Source: a virus. Taken from it: a DNA stretch of 29,181 nt. Positions 1-9,165 of the stretch are shown in pieces. Position 1 is the stretch's first letter; each line of letters opens with the position of its first letter. The stretch spans positions 1-29,181 of the IMG/VR virus record IMGVR_UViG_3300032093_000622. The stretch is one strand, 5' to 3'. A model generated the notes under the pieces. That model worked only from the letters and a program-made list of their open reading frames with translations, did no database searches and was not told where the DNA came from. The translations under genes were made by a program, and so were the position numbers.

Positions 1-788
1 TAAGAAGTCGGGGTGTCTACGAGCGAATCGTTGCCTGCACCAGCGGTGACGCTGAGGTTATTCGGCGTCCAGTTGTTCCCCAGACCTGAGCTGTCCTTAC
101 CCAAGGTCGTGGCGGTTGCAGCAGAATTGTCCGCAAACTTCAGCCAGAATCCATTTGTACCAAAGCTGCCGGTGTAAGCCTTAGGAATCAGTTGCCCAGT
201 AGTGGCACTGACTTCTGTGAAGCTGCTGGGGTCTAGGGCTTGGCCGTCGATGAAGTGGATGTCGGCAAGGTAGCCGGATAATGTGGCAGTTCCAGCAGAT
301 GTCGCGCCTATCGAATGTGCTGCTGTTTGGTTTATGCCGAGGTCGTCGTTTTGATTTGGATTTACCGAAGACGAAAAAGCCGTAACCTCAGATCCGTTAA
401 CGTATAGCTTGATTCGATTTGCCGCCGTTGCTTGCGTGGTGTCTACCGCTAAGACAATGTGATACCAAGCACTAGGATCTCTATAGACGGCAGATGTCTG
501 CCTAAGGTTGTTGTTGTAGTTAGAAACACGAATGCTGTCGCTTACAAGCCAAAGGCGGAAATACGTTGCGTCAGTTGCTCCGGTTGTACAAGTAAATAGG
601 TGTGGATTTTCTGAAGTCGCAACGCTCTTCACCCACCCCGCCCAGGTCCACGTCTTCCTGTTACCCGCTGATGCAGGCGTTCTGGACAAGTAGGCACTGT
701 CACTACTGTTGAAGCGGAGGGATCTGGGAATGGTGTACCCAGCGCCACCTTCTTGGCCCAGAAGCAGGTCACTTTGGATCATGCTCAT
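1..788 (-). CDS. LamG/concanavalin A-like adhesin, partial (runs off left edge)
   Basis: Open reading frame on the minus strand from an ATG at 788 to the window edge, about 262 codons with no stop, so the C-terminus is missing. Its start overlaps the tail-fibre stop as ATGA, so the two are translationally coupled. My translation begins MSMIQSDLLLGQEGG and continues into IPRSLRFNSSDSAYLSRTP, then a W-T-W-A-G-W-V-K strand, a PSAWYHIVLAVDTTQAT segment, KLYVNGSEVTAF, a GYLADIHFIDGQALDPSSF block and a KDSSGLGNNWTPNN block. These are hallmarks of the LamG-like jelly-roll adhesins that many cyanophages carry in their tail regions. Inferred role: virion-borne receptor binding or tail-fibre accessory protein. 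The fold call rests on recognised sequence style; the receptor is unknown. Confidence 0.85.
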   Translation of the reverse strand, partial: MSMIQSDLLLGQEGGAGYTIPRSLRFNSSDSAYLSRTPASAGNRKTWTWAGWVKSVATSENPHLFTCTTGATDATYFRLWLVSDSIRVSNYNNNLRQTSAVYRDPSAWYHIVLAVDTTQATAANRIKLYVNGSEVTAFSSSVNPNQNDDLGINQTAAHSIGATSAGTATLSGYLADIHFIDGQALDPSSFTEVSATTGQLIPKAYTGSFGTNGFWLKFADNSAATATTLGKDSSGLGNNWTPNNLSVTAGAGNDSLVDTPTS

Positions 789-2788
789 TTCACGTCACCA
801 ATAAAGCGGACAGCAATGCGAGAAGCGGACTCGACGTGGAACGCCAGCAGATCCACTGAGTTAGCCGCAGTCGTGAGTGTGGGTGCGGTTCCACCTGGGA
901 ACTTGAAGACCGAGTTCCAAGACGCTGTTCTGGACCCTGTTCCGTCCTGCACCAGGCGGATCACGCCGCTCTGCCCAGCCACAACATTGGTCGGTGCTCC
1001 GATGACCCGGTTGCCACCGAGCGTGAGCTGGAAGTGGTTGCCGAGGCTTAGATCAATCGCCACAGTTGCGGCGTCAGTCAGGGTGACGTAGGTGCCCCGT
1101 TGTGCCTTGCTGAACGACTGAACAACATCAGTGACAGCGTTGTTGGCGTTGTATGCCTGGACCGTCGTGCCGATAGCTCCTGTCGCCAGGTAGCCGCTCA
1201 TTCCAGCTTGCGTCTGGTAGGTGCTGGCCGCGATGGCAGTGGTCAGGTAACCGCTGATGATTGCCCCCGCAGGGATCGTGACCGTGCCTGTAAACGTCGG
1301 GCTGGCCAGCGGGGCATAGGTCGTACCAGCAGCAGTGGTCGTCAGATAGGACGACATGCCAGCTTGCGTCTGGTAGGTGGAGGCAGCAGTCGCTGCATCC
1401 AGATAACCGCTGACGCTTGAACCAGCCGGGATCGTGACGGGCCCAGTAAAGGCAGCATTGCCCGCAGAATCAAAGGTCAGTCGATAGACGCCACCCGTGG
1501 CCAGCCCCAGCTCGTTGGGCCCTGGGCGGCCCATCCCGGTGTCAGGATCGCCATTGAAGGCATAGCCAGGCGTTGCAGCCGAATTGCTATTGCTGCCCCT
1601 AAGTTGTCCTGTGATGGTCCCGCCATTGGGACCGATATACCGGGTTTCAGGGTTATTGGCGAAATAGCTGAGGTAGTTCCAAGTCGTCCCAGCGGTTGTG
1701 TACCGCAATCGGACAGTCAGACCCGCGTCCCCAACAAAACCGGCCGGAACCCCGACCAGCGGGCTGAACGATTCAATGCCGGTGCTGTCAACAACCTCGA
1801 TGTAGGTGTTGTTGGCCGGGCTGGCAGGAATCGCGGCGGCGTTGTTCACCAGCGTGAACAGCACCGCGTTGGACACCGCCGCGGCCGCGTTGTTGGCGGT
1901 GGTGTTCGCCTGGTTGGCCGTTGTGACCGCGTTGCTGGCATTTGTGCTGGCGGTGTTGGCCGTGCTGACGGCAGCGCTTGCGTTGGCGCTTGCCGTGTTG
2001 GCCGTGCTCAGTGCCGTGCTGGCGTTGCCAGCCGCCGTGTTGGCCGTGCTCAGTGCCGTGCTGGCATTGCTAGCTGCCGTGTTGGCCGTGCTCAGCGCTG
2101 TGCCGGCGTTGCTCGCTGCGGTGTTGGCCGTTGTGACCGCATTGCTGGCATTGGTGCTGGCGGTGTTGGCAGTGCTCAGCGCCGTGCTGGCGTTGCTTGC
2201 TGCCGTGTTGGCAGTGCTGACAGCAGCGGCAGCGTTGGTGCTGGCGCTGTTGGCCGTTGCCGTTGCAGCCGTTGATGCAGCCGTTGATGCGTTGGCTGCA
2301 GTCGTGGCGTTATTGGCTGCCGTTGTTGCAGCCGCCGCGGTTGCATTGGCGGTGTTAGCGGCAGTCGTTGCCGCAGTCGCCGCGGCCGTCGCCGTGTTCG
2401 CGGCGGTCTGTGCTGCCACAGCCGCAGCAGCCCCGACGTCATTCCTGTCCTGCTGTTCCTGCACCACGTACAGGTTTTGCAGGTCAGCGTTGTTGAAGTC
2501 GTCGGCAATCAGGTTGGAGCCGTCCTGCCATGGCACCAGCTGTGAGCTGTCAGGCGTGTCCCGCAGAACTGTCAGCGTGACGCCGTTGGCGGGCGCCACT
2601 GTTGTCTGCACCTGCGTGCCACTGGTCCAGGTGTAGTTGGTGCCTTCAACAAGCTGCGATGTGAAGGCACCCGTAAGGATGTTGTAGCCCGTGTAGAGCT
2701 TGACGTGCGCCTTCAGCAGATACGGGAACGGGACCGAGAAGGTCGTCGTGGACCCGTTGCCCGCGTATTGCGCGTATGAGAAGGGCAC
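785..2788 (-). CDS. Tail fibre protein (T7 gp17-like N-terminus)
   Basis: A 667-residue tail fibre. Residues 1-115 (MPFSYAQYAGNG through DDFNNADLQNLYVVQEQQDR) match the T7 gp17 N-terminal domain that anchors fibres to the tail. Residues about 116-305 are an Ala/Thr/Asn/Ser-rich shaft with near-perfect 14-residue repeats, probably a trimeric coiled coil. Residues 325-385 form a cyanophage-fibre-like beta domain. Two copies of a VTIPAG...GYL...ASTYQTQAGMS module lie near residues 451-482 and 503-533. The C-terminal 120 residues (from about 546) are a beta-rich tip. The start is GTG with GGAG eight bases upstream; a CTGCAC motif lies just upstream. T7 gp17 is 553 residues, so this fibre is longer, mainly through the shaft. 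Receptor specificity cannot be read from the sequence. Confidence 0.93.
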   Translation of the reverse strand: MPFSYAQYAGNGSTTTFSVPFPYLLKAHVKLYTGYNILTGAFTSQLVEGTNYTWTSGTQVQTTVAPANGVTLTVLRDTPDSSQLVPWQDGSNLIADDFNNADLQNLYVVQEQQDRNDVGAAAAVAAQTAANTATAAATAATTAANTANATAAAATTAANNATTAANASTAASTAATATANSASTNAAAAVSTANTAASNASTALSTANTASTNASNAVTTANTAASNAGTALSTANTAASNASTALSTANTAAGNASTALSTANTASANASAAVSTANTASTNASNAVTTANQANTTANNAAAAVSNAVLFTLVNNAAAIPASPANNTYIEVVDSTGIESFSPLVGVPAGFVGDAGLTVRLRYTTAGTTWNYLSYFANNPETRYIGPNGGTITGQLRGSNSNSAATPGYAFNGDPDTGMGRPGPNELGLATGGVYRLTFDSAGNAAFTGPVTIPAGSSVSGYLDAATAASTYQTQAGMSSYLTTTAAGTTYAPLASPTFTGTVTIPAGAIISGYLTTAIAASTYQTQAGMSGYLATGAIGTTVQAYNANNAVTDVVQSFSKAQRGTYVTLTDAATVAIDLSLGNHFQLTLGGNRVIGAPTNVVAGQSGVIRLVQDGTGSRTASWNSVFKFPGGTAPTLTTAANSVDLLAFHVESASRIAVRFIGDVK
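1892..2233 (-). repeat. 42-bp tandem repeats encoding the fibre shaft
   Basis: About eight imperfect 42-bp units in frame within the tail fibre (residues about 186-299). Each encodes a 14-residue, two-heptad unit of the type ASTALSTANTASTN. Units differ mainly at third bases and at a few Ala/Ser/Thr/Asn positions, which points to expansion by unequal recombination with continuing selection on the protein. Confidence 0.85.
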
Positions 2789-2796
2789 GGAGTTGG

Positions 2797-2810
2797 CTCC
2801 ACCTGTGCAG
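2797..2810 (-). promoter_or_regulatory. Candidate phage promoter/operator motif upstream of tail fibre
   Basis: Coding-strand CTGCACAGGTGGAG in the 42-bp gap between the large internal protein and the tail fibre. It shares the CTGCAC core, orientation and imperfect dyad with five other sites. The position corresponds to the T7 phi17 promoter before gene 17. Its 3' end also overlaps the likely ribosome-binding GGAG of the fibre gene. Function is inferred from recurrence and position only. Confidence 0.45.
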
Positions 2811-2830
2811 TCCTTATGTTATGGGGCCTG

Positions 2831-5800
2831 CTACTGACGACCAACTCCCAGGCCAGACAGCTCTTCCATTCGAGTTCTGAGCTCATTGGATCTGTACTTG
2901 ACCATGGCGCCGTAACGCTGGGCAAAGCCCTGGGCGACAGGATCCTCGTTGGTGAGCAGCTGAATCAGGGCAGCGCGGTCGTAGTAGTCGATGATGTCCT
3001 GGATTGGCCGATACAGCTCGCTCTCCTTGCGCACCGAGAACTTGGCCTTGTTGACACGCTGGTCAGGCCCCATGGTGTCTGAGGCCAGCAGTTTCTGATA
3101 GCCAGGGCTGTTCTTCAGTGCCCGAAGTGCGCCGCGGAGATCCTTGCCTTGGATAAAGCCGTCGATCGGGATGTAGGTGTCACGGCCAAGCATGGCGGCC
3201 GCAGGGACTTCAGCCTTAATGCTGCGCATTTGCACGCGATAGAAGGCCTCCTCCTCATTGGTCATAGTGAGGCCGACATCGCCTTGGCCATTGGGACTTG
3301 GCAGCGCCACTTGGCCATTGGGCCTTGGCTTAGTCGTCACCCCTGCATCACTAAGCCACCGGTACAGATCGTCTTGCGGCTGGATCACAGGCATGAACGG
3401 AATCACCGCTTCTGCCGGGATGCCAAAGGGCCGCTTGATCTCGCTGCCCAGCCAGTCGAGGCGGGTAGGAGCCTTCAGGACTTGGTTGAGGCCAGGGATG
3501 GGACGGGCCACCTTCTCGCCAACCTTCTGCAGGAACTCGAGCACCGGCGCGATGTTCTCGACATAGATCGGATCCATCTCGAGAGCCTTTTTCTCATCAG
3601 CCGACAGGAAGCGCCTGCGATCCGTTGCCTCGAGCGGGGCGCGGCCAGCCCGGGCCAGCATTGAAGTGATGCCAGAAAGAGGCAGAAGGCCGCCCATCTG
3701 AGTGGCCAGGATGTCAGCCATGTCAGCCCTGTCGGGCTGTGTCATGGCATTGAGCACCGTGGTGGTGTTGAGCAGGCTGGCCTTGTTGTTGGCCATGCGC
3801 GAGAGCGCGATTGCAAGGCCAGTGGTGGCCTGCTGGAGATCGCCGTCGCTGATGGCTTCTTCGACCACCAGCTGCTGGATGTCGGCATAGAGGCCCAAGA
3901 TGTCGATCGGGTCGATGCCACCAAAGCGGAACCGTGCAGCCGGGATGACCTTGCCAAACAGCTGGAAGCTGTAGGGAGTGTTTAGTCGGCGCCAGCGGGC
4001 GTATTCCTCTGGGTCAGACGGGCCGCCACCAACAAAGCCGCCGGAGGCGATCATCGCGCTGCCGGCCGTCAGAAAGCCCAGCGAGACGATGGCCTGGGCC
4101 CGGGCTTGAGCCAGCACCTCTGGCGGGGCGTTTTCCATCTGGGCGCCCAGTGCCTTGATCACAGACGGCACGATCGTGCGATCCAAGCTCCACAGCAGCG
4201 AGTTCAGCGGTGTCTTGAAGAACGGCAGCTGCCACGCCACAAAAGCGTTCTGACGGGTCAGACCCAGGCCCTGAATGATTGGATCCTTGATCGTGTTGGT
4301 GAAGGTGACGTTGGCAGCACGCTGCAGGCCGATTGCACCCAGTTCGGTGTCAGCCCTGGGGACGCCCTTCAGATCGTTGAAAGCCTGCAGCCGCAGCACG
4401 TCATCAGGAAGCTCGTCACCCAGGGGGATGCCCCGCTCACGACGGAACTTCACCAGGTCTTCTTCGCTCATGTAGCCGCTAAAAAGGGAGCCCTCGGCCA
4501 TCTGCTCGGCACGCTGGGCCACCCAGTCGGAGCCCACCGGGCGACCGGTGCCCTCATCCACCACGCCCTTGGCCTCGTCAACAGCCCGCAAATAAGCCTC
4601 GTGGTTCACCTTCCACGAGTAGGCCATAGAACGGATCGCCTCATCACCAGCGCCCAGCAGTCGGAAGGACGGCAGGTAGCCGCCGTTCCAGCCCAGGAAC
4701 TTCTCGCCAAGGTTGCCGAGCGCCAGGCTGGTGGCTGCGTTCAGCACATTCACCAAGGTCACCGCTGGACCGGTGCCGGCGGTGTTGCGCCAGTAGCTGG
4801 GATCCGTCAGCAGATCGAATCCAACGGTCAGTGCATCAACGATTTGCTGTTTCTCGTTTTGAATCAGATCGGGCGCTACCTCCATGGCGTTGTCGAGGCC
4901 CATGACGGCACGGCCTGTGCCCAGATACGTGGTGGCGTTCTTCCACGCCATCTGCCACGCATCAAGGGTGGCCCGGTTGGCGAAGGCCGCAGCCCGCAGG
5001 CCATCCATAGCCCCAACGCGAAGGCCGCCCTCGATGATGTCCTCGACGCCATGGTGGAACGCCACCAGCGCGCCGCTGACCGGGTTGCGGGCCAGCCACG
5101 TGCCGGGCGACAGCAGCACGTTGTTGCGCCGGAAGTTGTTGAGCAGGTGAACCTGCGACATGAACCGGCTGCTGTTGAGGTTCGTGCGCGTGATGTTGTT
5201 CGTGCGAACGACGGCTGCCAGCTGCTTGAGCTTCAGCGCATCGCCCTTCTCGACGTGCTCGAGCGTTTGGCCAAGCAGGGTCTCGCCTTTGATGTCTTCG
5301 ATGGTCAGTCGTGCCCAGTTGGCGTCTGGGCTGATCAGCTCAAAGTCGGTGCCATCCATGCCGAACTGCAGGCCGCGCAGCGACTGGCCGATGCGACGGC
5401 GAACAGCGGCATCGAGGTTCTCGAAGAAATGCGCCCACTGAGCGGCATGGCCCAGCTGCAGCCTGAGCTCATCGGTCAAGGCGCCGGCTTCCAGGGCGCT
5501 GGCCACCTCCTCGAGCTTGTCGGCGTATTGGCTGACTGAATCCCATCGGGCCTTGGCAGCCTGCACCACAGCACCGGGAAGGCTGTCGATGCCACGGAAG
5601 CGGCGGCCCAGGGCACCAGCCAGCTCGCGCACATCGCCACCGGTCTCCCGTGCCATGCGCATCAGGCCCTGCATGGCCACTGATTCGCTGAAGGGCTTCT
5701 TGAGCTCAATGCCCTTCTTGGTGTTGGCACGCTTGAGCCCCATCACCTCGAGCAGGGCCGTGATGTTTTCTTCCTCCGGTGGGAGCTCGCTGTAATCAAC

Positions 5801-6118
5801 GCCGTATTGGCGGTAGTTGACCATGCGGCCGCTGCTGCCACGGGGGCCTTCGTTGTTGCGGAAGCCCATCTCCACGAGATCGCGGATGGCCTTGGTGCCT
5901 TTGGCAATCAGATCGCTTTCGCCCTGCTTGATCCAGGCCTCATTGGACACACCGACTTCCTCGCCGGTGTAGGTGCGCAACCGGGCCACGCTCTTGCCGG
6001 CCGCCGGTATGTCTTCCACCTCAAGGAGTGACCTTGCTGTGGCTTCCATCTCATCGAGTTGTTGAAGCTTCGCCTCGATCTCTGCGATCTGTTGGGCGAG
6101 GTTGTTGCAGTCAGCCAT
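2831..6118 (-). CDS. Large internal virion / DNA-ejection protein (third of three, gp16-position)
   Basis: A 1095-residue protein directly before the tail fibre, where T7 encodes gp16. It begins with a short coiled coil (residues about 5-35). Around residue 660 it has a stretch reading RQNAFVAWQLPFFKTPLNSLL, typical of the large internal proteins of podoviruses. A hydrophobic Gly/Ala-rich segment follows (AIVSLGFLTAGSAMIASGG), which could insert into the host membrane during ejection. The C-terminal region is charged and helical. I see no transglycosylase motif here. Its ATG overlaps the preceding stop as TGATG, indicating coupled translation and probably fixed stoichiometry with its neighbour. 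Role inferred: component of the core-derived channel that carries DNA across the cell envelope. The assignment rests on size, position and style rather than a catalytic motif. Confidence 0.75.
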   Translation of the reverse strand: MADCNNLAQQIAEIEAKLQQLDEMEATARSLLEVEDIPAAGKSVARLRTYTGEEVGVSNEAWIKQGESDLIAKGTKAIRDLVEMGFRNNEGPRGSSGRMVNYRQYGVDYSELPPEEENITALLEVMGLKRANTKKGIELKKPFSESVAMQGLMRMARETGGDVRELAGALGRRFRGIDSLPGAVVQAAKARWDSVSQYADKLEEVASALEAGALTDELRLQLGHAAQWAHFFENLDAAVRRRIGQSLRGLQFGMDGTDFELISPDANWARLTIEDIKGETLLGQTLEHVEKGDALKLKQLAAVVRTNNITRTNLNSSRFMSQVHLLNNFRRNNVLLSPGTWLARNPVSGALVAFHHGVEDIIEGGLRVGAMDGLRAAAFANRATLDAWQMAWKNATTYLGTGRAVMGLDNAMEVAPDLIQNEKQQIVDALTVGFDLLTDPSYWRNTAGTGPAVTLVNVLNAATSLALGNLGEKFLGWNGGYLPSFRLLGAGDEAIRSMAYSWKVNHEAYLRAVDEAKGVVDEGTGRPVGSDWVAQRAEQMAEGSLFSGYMSEEDLVKFRRERGIPLGDELPDDVLRLQAFNDLKGVPRADTELGAIGLQRAANVTFTNTIKDPIIQGLGLTRQNAFVAWQLPFFKTPLNSLLWSLDRTIVPSVIKALGAQMENAPPEVLAQARAQAIVSLGFLTAGSAMIASGGFVGGGPSDPEEYARWRRLNTPYSFQLFGKVIPAARFRFGGIDPIDILGLYADIQQLVVEEAISDGDLQQATTGLAIALSRMANNKASLLNTTTVLNAMTQPDRADMADILATQMGGLLPLSGITSMLARAGRAPLEATDRRRFLSADEKKALEMDPIYVENIAPVLEFLQKVGEKVARPIPGLNQVLKAPTRLDWLGSEIKRPFGIPAEAVIPFMPVIQPQDDLYRWLSDAGVTTKPRPNGQVALPSPNGQGDVGLTMTNEEEAFYRVQMRSIKAEVPAAAMLGRDTYIPIDGFIQGKDLRGALRALKNSPGYQKLLASDTMGPDQRVNKAKFSVRKESELYRPIQDIIDYYDRAALIQLLTNEDPVAQGFAQRYGAMVKYRSNELRTRMEELSGLGVGRQ

Positions 6119-9100
6119 CAGCAGGAGCCTCCTTGGGATTGTTTGCGCAGCTCCTCCAGCTGCCTGGCGAGCTCAGCTCGCGCCTTGGGAATGTCGGCCA
6201 GGGCCTGCTTGGCGGCCTGGGCCTCAGCAGTGGTGGGCTTGGGCTGTTTCTTGCCCTTGGCTGGCCCCTTGGCGGGGGCTGGGACCGCTTCTTTGGGCAC
6301 CACCACGGCCTCGCCGTTGATGCTCGCCATCACCGATTTGGTGTCGTAGAAGGCTGGCTTGCGATCAGGCTTTGGCTTCAGCTCTGGGTTGAACTGCTGT
6401 GCGCCATCAGCCTGTGCTGAGCCCTCCCCGCGATAGGGCTGCGGCGCACGCTCACCAGTGACCGACAGTTCTGGATTGAACTCAGGCGTGCCTGGCCGCA
6501 CGCGATCAATCGCACCGCCGAGCTCATAGCGGTTGTAGGCAAACATGCCGCGGCCCATCAGCCCCAGCCGCTTCTTCTCATCCCAGCTGAGGCGATCCCA
6601 GCCGTTGGCAGCCATCAGCGCATCCTTTTGCGCCTGCATGGCTTTGGCATCGAGCAGGTTGTACTCGAAGCGCAGACGCATCTCGTCGATCAGCGCATCA
6701 GCGTTCCGCCCGCCGGCCTTGTAAGGGGGCAGTGCGTCGGTGTTGAAGGCCATCGCCAGCTGGCCGGTTTCATCGCTGAACAGGTCATCCACGAAGTTGC
6801 CCTGCTGGAAGAAGTCCGGCGCTTTGGGGCGATTGGGGATTGGCGTCACCGGTGCCTGCACCTCGCCGTTGTCGATGGCACGGCGGAGGATCTCAGCCTT
6901 CATCTGCTCGCGTGCCTGCGCGTCCAAGCCACGGGGCTGGAACTCGCTCAGCGGCACCGCCATTGGGTTGCCATCAGCGTCCACCACCTGGCCCATCGGC
7001 GAGCCCGTGGACAGGTCCGCCGGCACATCGAGCAGCGGTGCATCTGCAACGCCGGCCACGTTGGTTGTCAACGGCATTGCCAACTGCTCTGCCTCAGGAG
7101 GCAGGTAGCGGCCGCGGCGTTGGCTGAGCTCAACCAGTGCGTCGATGATGTCGCTCTTCTTGGCGTTCCACACGCGGCGGCCGGTGCGGGCCTTCACCAG
7201 TGCTGCCACTTCAGGCGACGACTCCGGCATGGCGAGCCGGCGCAGCAGATCGCGGTTCCAGCCCTCCAGCGCTGCGCGGTAGTCATCAGGAGTGCGGTAG
7301 CCGAACTCGCTGGCGGTGCGGGTGAACTGCTCAAGGGGTGGCAGTTGGATCTCAGCGGCCAGATCGAGGCCCAGCTGCTGCGGCAGCACCATCTCGAGCT
7401 GATCGCCCACCAGGCTCTCGGGCACTGCCATGCGCTGCTGTACGGCTTGCAACTGCTGTTGTGCGACAGCCAGTTCGCGTTGCACCTTGGTCACTTGGCC
7501 TTTGGCCCCACGGGGGGTGAGCTCACCGGACTGCTGGCGGGCGTCGATCTCAGCCAGTCGCTCGTTCAGGCTGTTGATCTGGTCCTGAGCGGCCTGCAGT
7601 TCGTTGGCGTTGCGCTCAGCACCGATCTCACGCCACACGCGGGAGTGGATCTCGCGCAGTTGGCTGTCGTCGAGCTCATCCAGCTGAGCCAGGAAGGTGT
7701 CGATCTCAGGTCTGGTGTCGAGATCAAGCTCGCCCTGCCGGCTGCCCCTGGGTGCGAGGAACTGCTCAGTGGTGCCGCTCAGGTTGAGGTCGGCCACCTG
7801 CTGGTCGATCTGGTCGATCTGCTGCAGTAGCTGCTCGGCGGTTGCCTCGTCCACGCTCGGCAACTTGGCCAGCAGCTCGCCGCGTTGCATCGAGAGCTGC
7901 TCGATCTCGCCGCGAACGGATGGATCACCGGTGGTGACGCGCAGCTCGAGCTGCCCGGCCTCGCCTTGCTGCACCAGGCCCATGGACTGCAGGCGTTGGC
8001 GCTGGGCTTCCACCTGGCGGATCTGGGTGGCCTCATCGAGGTAGCGCTCGATGGCGCTGCCATTGGGCACGGCAGGAACGATGGCGCCGCCGCTCTGGTA
8101 CGGCGGCAGGGCCGGCGCCCCCGGGGCATCGCCTGGCAGTGATCCGCCTGGGGTTGCCTGATCAATCCGCACCGGCGTGATCGGCCCGCCTCCAGCGGCG
8201 GCCTGCATCTGAACGCTGGGCAGCTGGGGGATGTCGGCCCCGGGAGGCAGCTGCGGCGCATCGGTGCCCCGGTACATGTAGGGCGCCAGTTCGGCGTCGG
8301 CGATCTCATCCAACAGCGACACGCCGCCGTCAAACATGGCGCGGCGGGTGGGGCCGAACATGCTCAGCGCACCAATCACGGTGAGCGGTGCGGCCAGGCC
8401 CTCCACCAGCAGACCCTTGCCGAACTTCTGCAGGTAGTTGTCGGTCTCGTCGGCACGGCCGGGCAACCGCAGGCCAGCCATGTCGCCAAGGTTGGCGAGG
8501 TTGCCGTCGTCTTGGTTGATGAACGGTGCAGCCAGGGTGGTGCCAACCAAGGCTTCTCCCACCCGGGTGCCGGCAGTCAGGCCTGTGCGCAGGGCCGGGT
8601 TGGCCCGCTGCGCTACGGCCAGGCTGCGAACGGTGCGTGTTGCCTTCAAGGCATCAGCAGCACGCTTCACCTGGGCCAGCTGGCCGACGCGCTTGATCAG
8701 TGATGCACCGGTGACAGCACCGATGACCTCAGCGCCGATGGCCCCACCGACCTCGAGGCCGGGCTGGTCCGCTGGTGTGACCTCTTGGCCGATGCCGATG
8801 CGGAAGGGGTTGTACTGGCGGGCCACCTCATCGGGGATGGTCCATGCGTCTTTGACGTCGATCGTCTTGCGCTGGACAAGATCACCAACGGCATTGCCCA
8901 GCTTGCTGATTGCATTGATGGGCCCCACCACCAAGCCAGCTTTGGTGTCAGGCGAGGCCAGCACATTCATCAGCTGGCCGAGTGGTTTGAACGGGCCGAG
9001 ATTGCTCTCGAGCCTGCTGTTCATCTCGCCCCTGGTGGGCTTGCGGCCCTGGGTCTTGGCTTGTGCGGGAGCCGCAGAACCACCGCCTGCTGTGGGTTCA

Positions 9101-9162
9101 GTTGGAACGACTGGATCAAAGGCCGAGTCGTCTTCGATTGGAGCCAGGTTGAAAGCAGGCAT
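6118..9162 (-). CDS. Large internal virion / DNA-ejection protein (second of three)
   Basis: A 1014-residue protein between the transglycosylase-bearing ORF and the gp16-position ORF. The N-terminal 60 residues are Pro/Ala-rich and probably disordered. Residues about 130-300 contain Gly/Ala-rich hydrophobic stretches (such as GGAIGAEVIGAVTGAS and GLLVEGLAAPLTVIGALSMFG) that could be membrane-active or amphipathic helices. Residues about 375-600 are strongly Gln/Glu-rich and coiled-coil-like, with several blocks such as LQAAQDQINSLNERLAEIDA. The C-terminus is Lys/Ala/Gln-rich. The start has GGGGAG nine bases upstream and lies 3 bp after the previous stop; the end overlaps the next gene by TGATG. 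It could be a gp15 equivalent or one half of a split gp16. I recognise no enzymatic motif. Confidence 0.68.
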   Translation of the reverse strand: MPAFNLAPIEDDSAFDPVVPTEPTAGGGSAAPAQAKTQGRKPTRGEMNSRLESNLGPFKPLGQLMNVLASPDTKAGLVVGPINAISKLGNAVGDLVQRKTIDVKDAWTIPDEVARQYNPFRIGIGQEVTPADQPGLEVGGAIGAEVIGAVTGASLIKRVGQLAQVKRAADALKATRTVRSLAVAQRANPALRTGLTAGTRVGEALVGTTLAAPFINQDDGNLANLGDMAGLRLPGRADETDNYLQKFGKGLLVEGLAAPLTVIGALSMFGPTRRAMFDGGVSLLDEIADAELAPYMYRGTDAPQLPPGADIPQLPSVQMQAAAGGGPITPVRIDQATPGGSLPGDAPGAPALPPYQSGGAIVPAVPNGSAIERYLDEATQIRQVEAQRQRLQSMGLVQQGEAGQLELRVTTGDPSVRGEIEQLSMQRGELLAKLPSVDEATAEQLLQQIDQIDQQVADLNLSGTTEQFLAPRGSRQGELDLDTRPEIDTFLAQLDELDDSQLREIHSRVWREIGAERNANELQAAQDQINSLNERLAEIDARQQSGELTPRGAKGQVTKVQRELAVAQQQLQAVQQRMAVPESLVGDQLEMVLPQQLGLDLAAEIQLPPLEQFTRTASEFGYRTPDDYRAALEGWNRDLLRRLAMPESSPEVAALVKARTGRRVWNAKKSDIIDALVELSQRRGRYLPPEAEQLAMPLTTNVAGVADAPLLDVPADLSTGSPMGQVVDADGNPMAVPLSEFQPRGLDAQAREQMKAEILRRAIDNGEVQAPVTPIPNRPKAPDFFQQGNFVDDLFSDETGQLAMAFNTDALPPYKAGGRNADALIDEMRLRFEYNLLDAKAMQAQKDALMAANGWDRLSWDEKKRLGLMGRGMFAYNRYELGGAIDRVRPGTPEFNPELSVTGERAPQPYRGEGSAQADGAQQFNPELKPKPDRKPAFYDTKSVMASINGEAVVVPKEAVPAPAKGPAKGKKQPKPTTAEAQAAKQALADIPKARAELARQLEELRKQSQGGSC

Positions 9163-9165
9163 GGG

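Noticed and set aside
1892-2233. Possible CRISPR-like array because of regular repeats
   Set aside because: Repeats are contiguous, in frame and 42 bp without unique spacers; they encode heptads of the fibre shaft.
1806-2636. Long plus-strand reading frame rich in Leu/Ala/Val, looking like a membrane protein
   Set aside because: It is the antisense shadow of the Ala/Thr/Asn repeat shaft of the tail fibre; its repeats and hydrophobicity follow from the codons of the real gene.
4106-5539. 477-codon plus-strand reading frame
   Set aside because: Lies wholly antisense to the large internal virion protein, has His/Arg/Gln-rich shadow composition typical of GC-rich antisense frames and no recognisable domain.
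6628-7830. 400-codon plus-strand reading frame
   Set aside because: Antisense to the second large internal protein, low-complexity Leu/His/Gln-rich, no domain and no promoter-like context.
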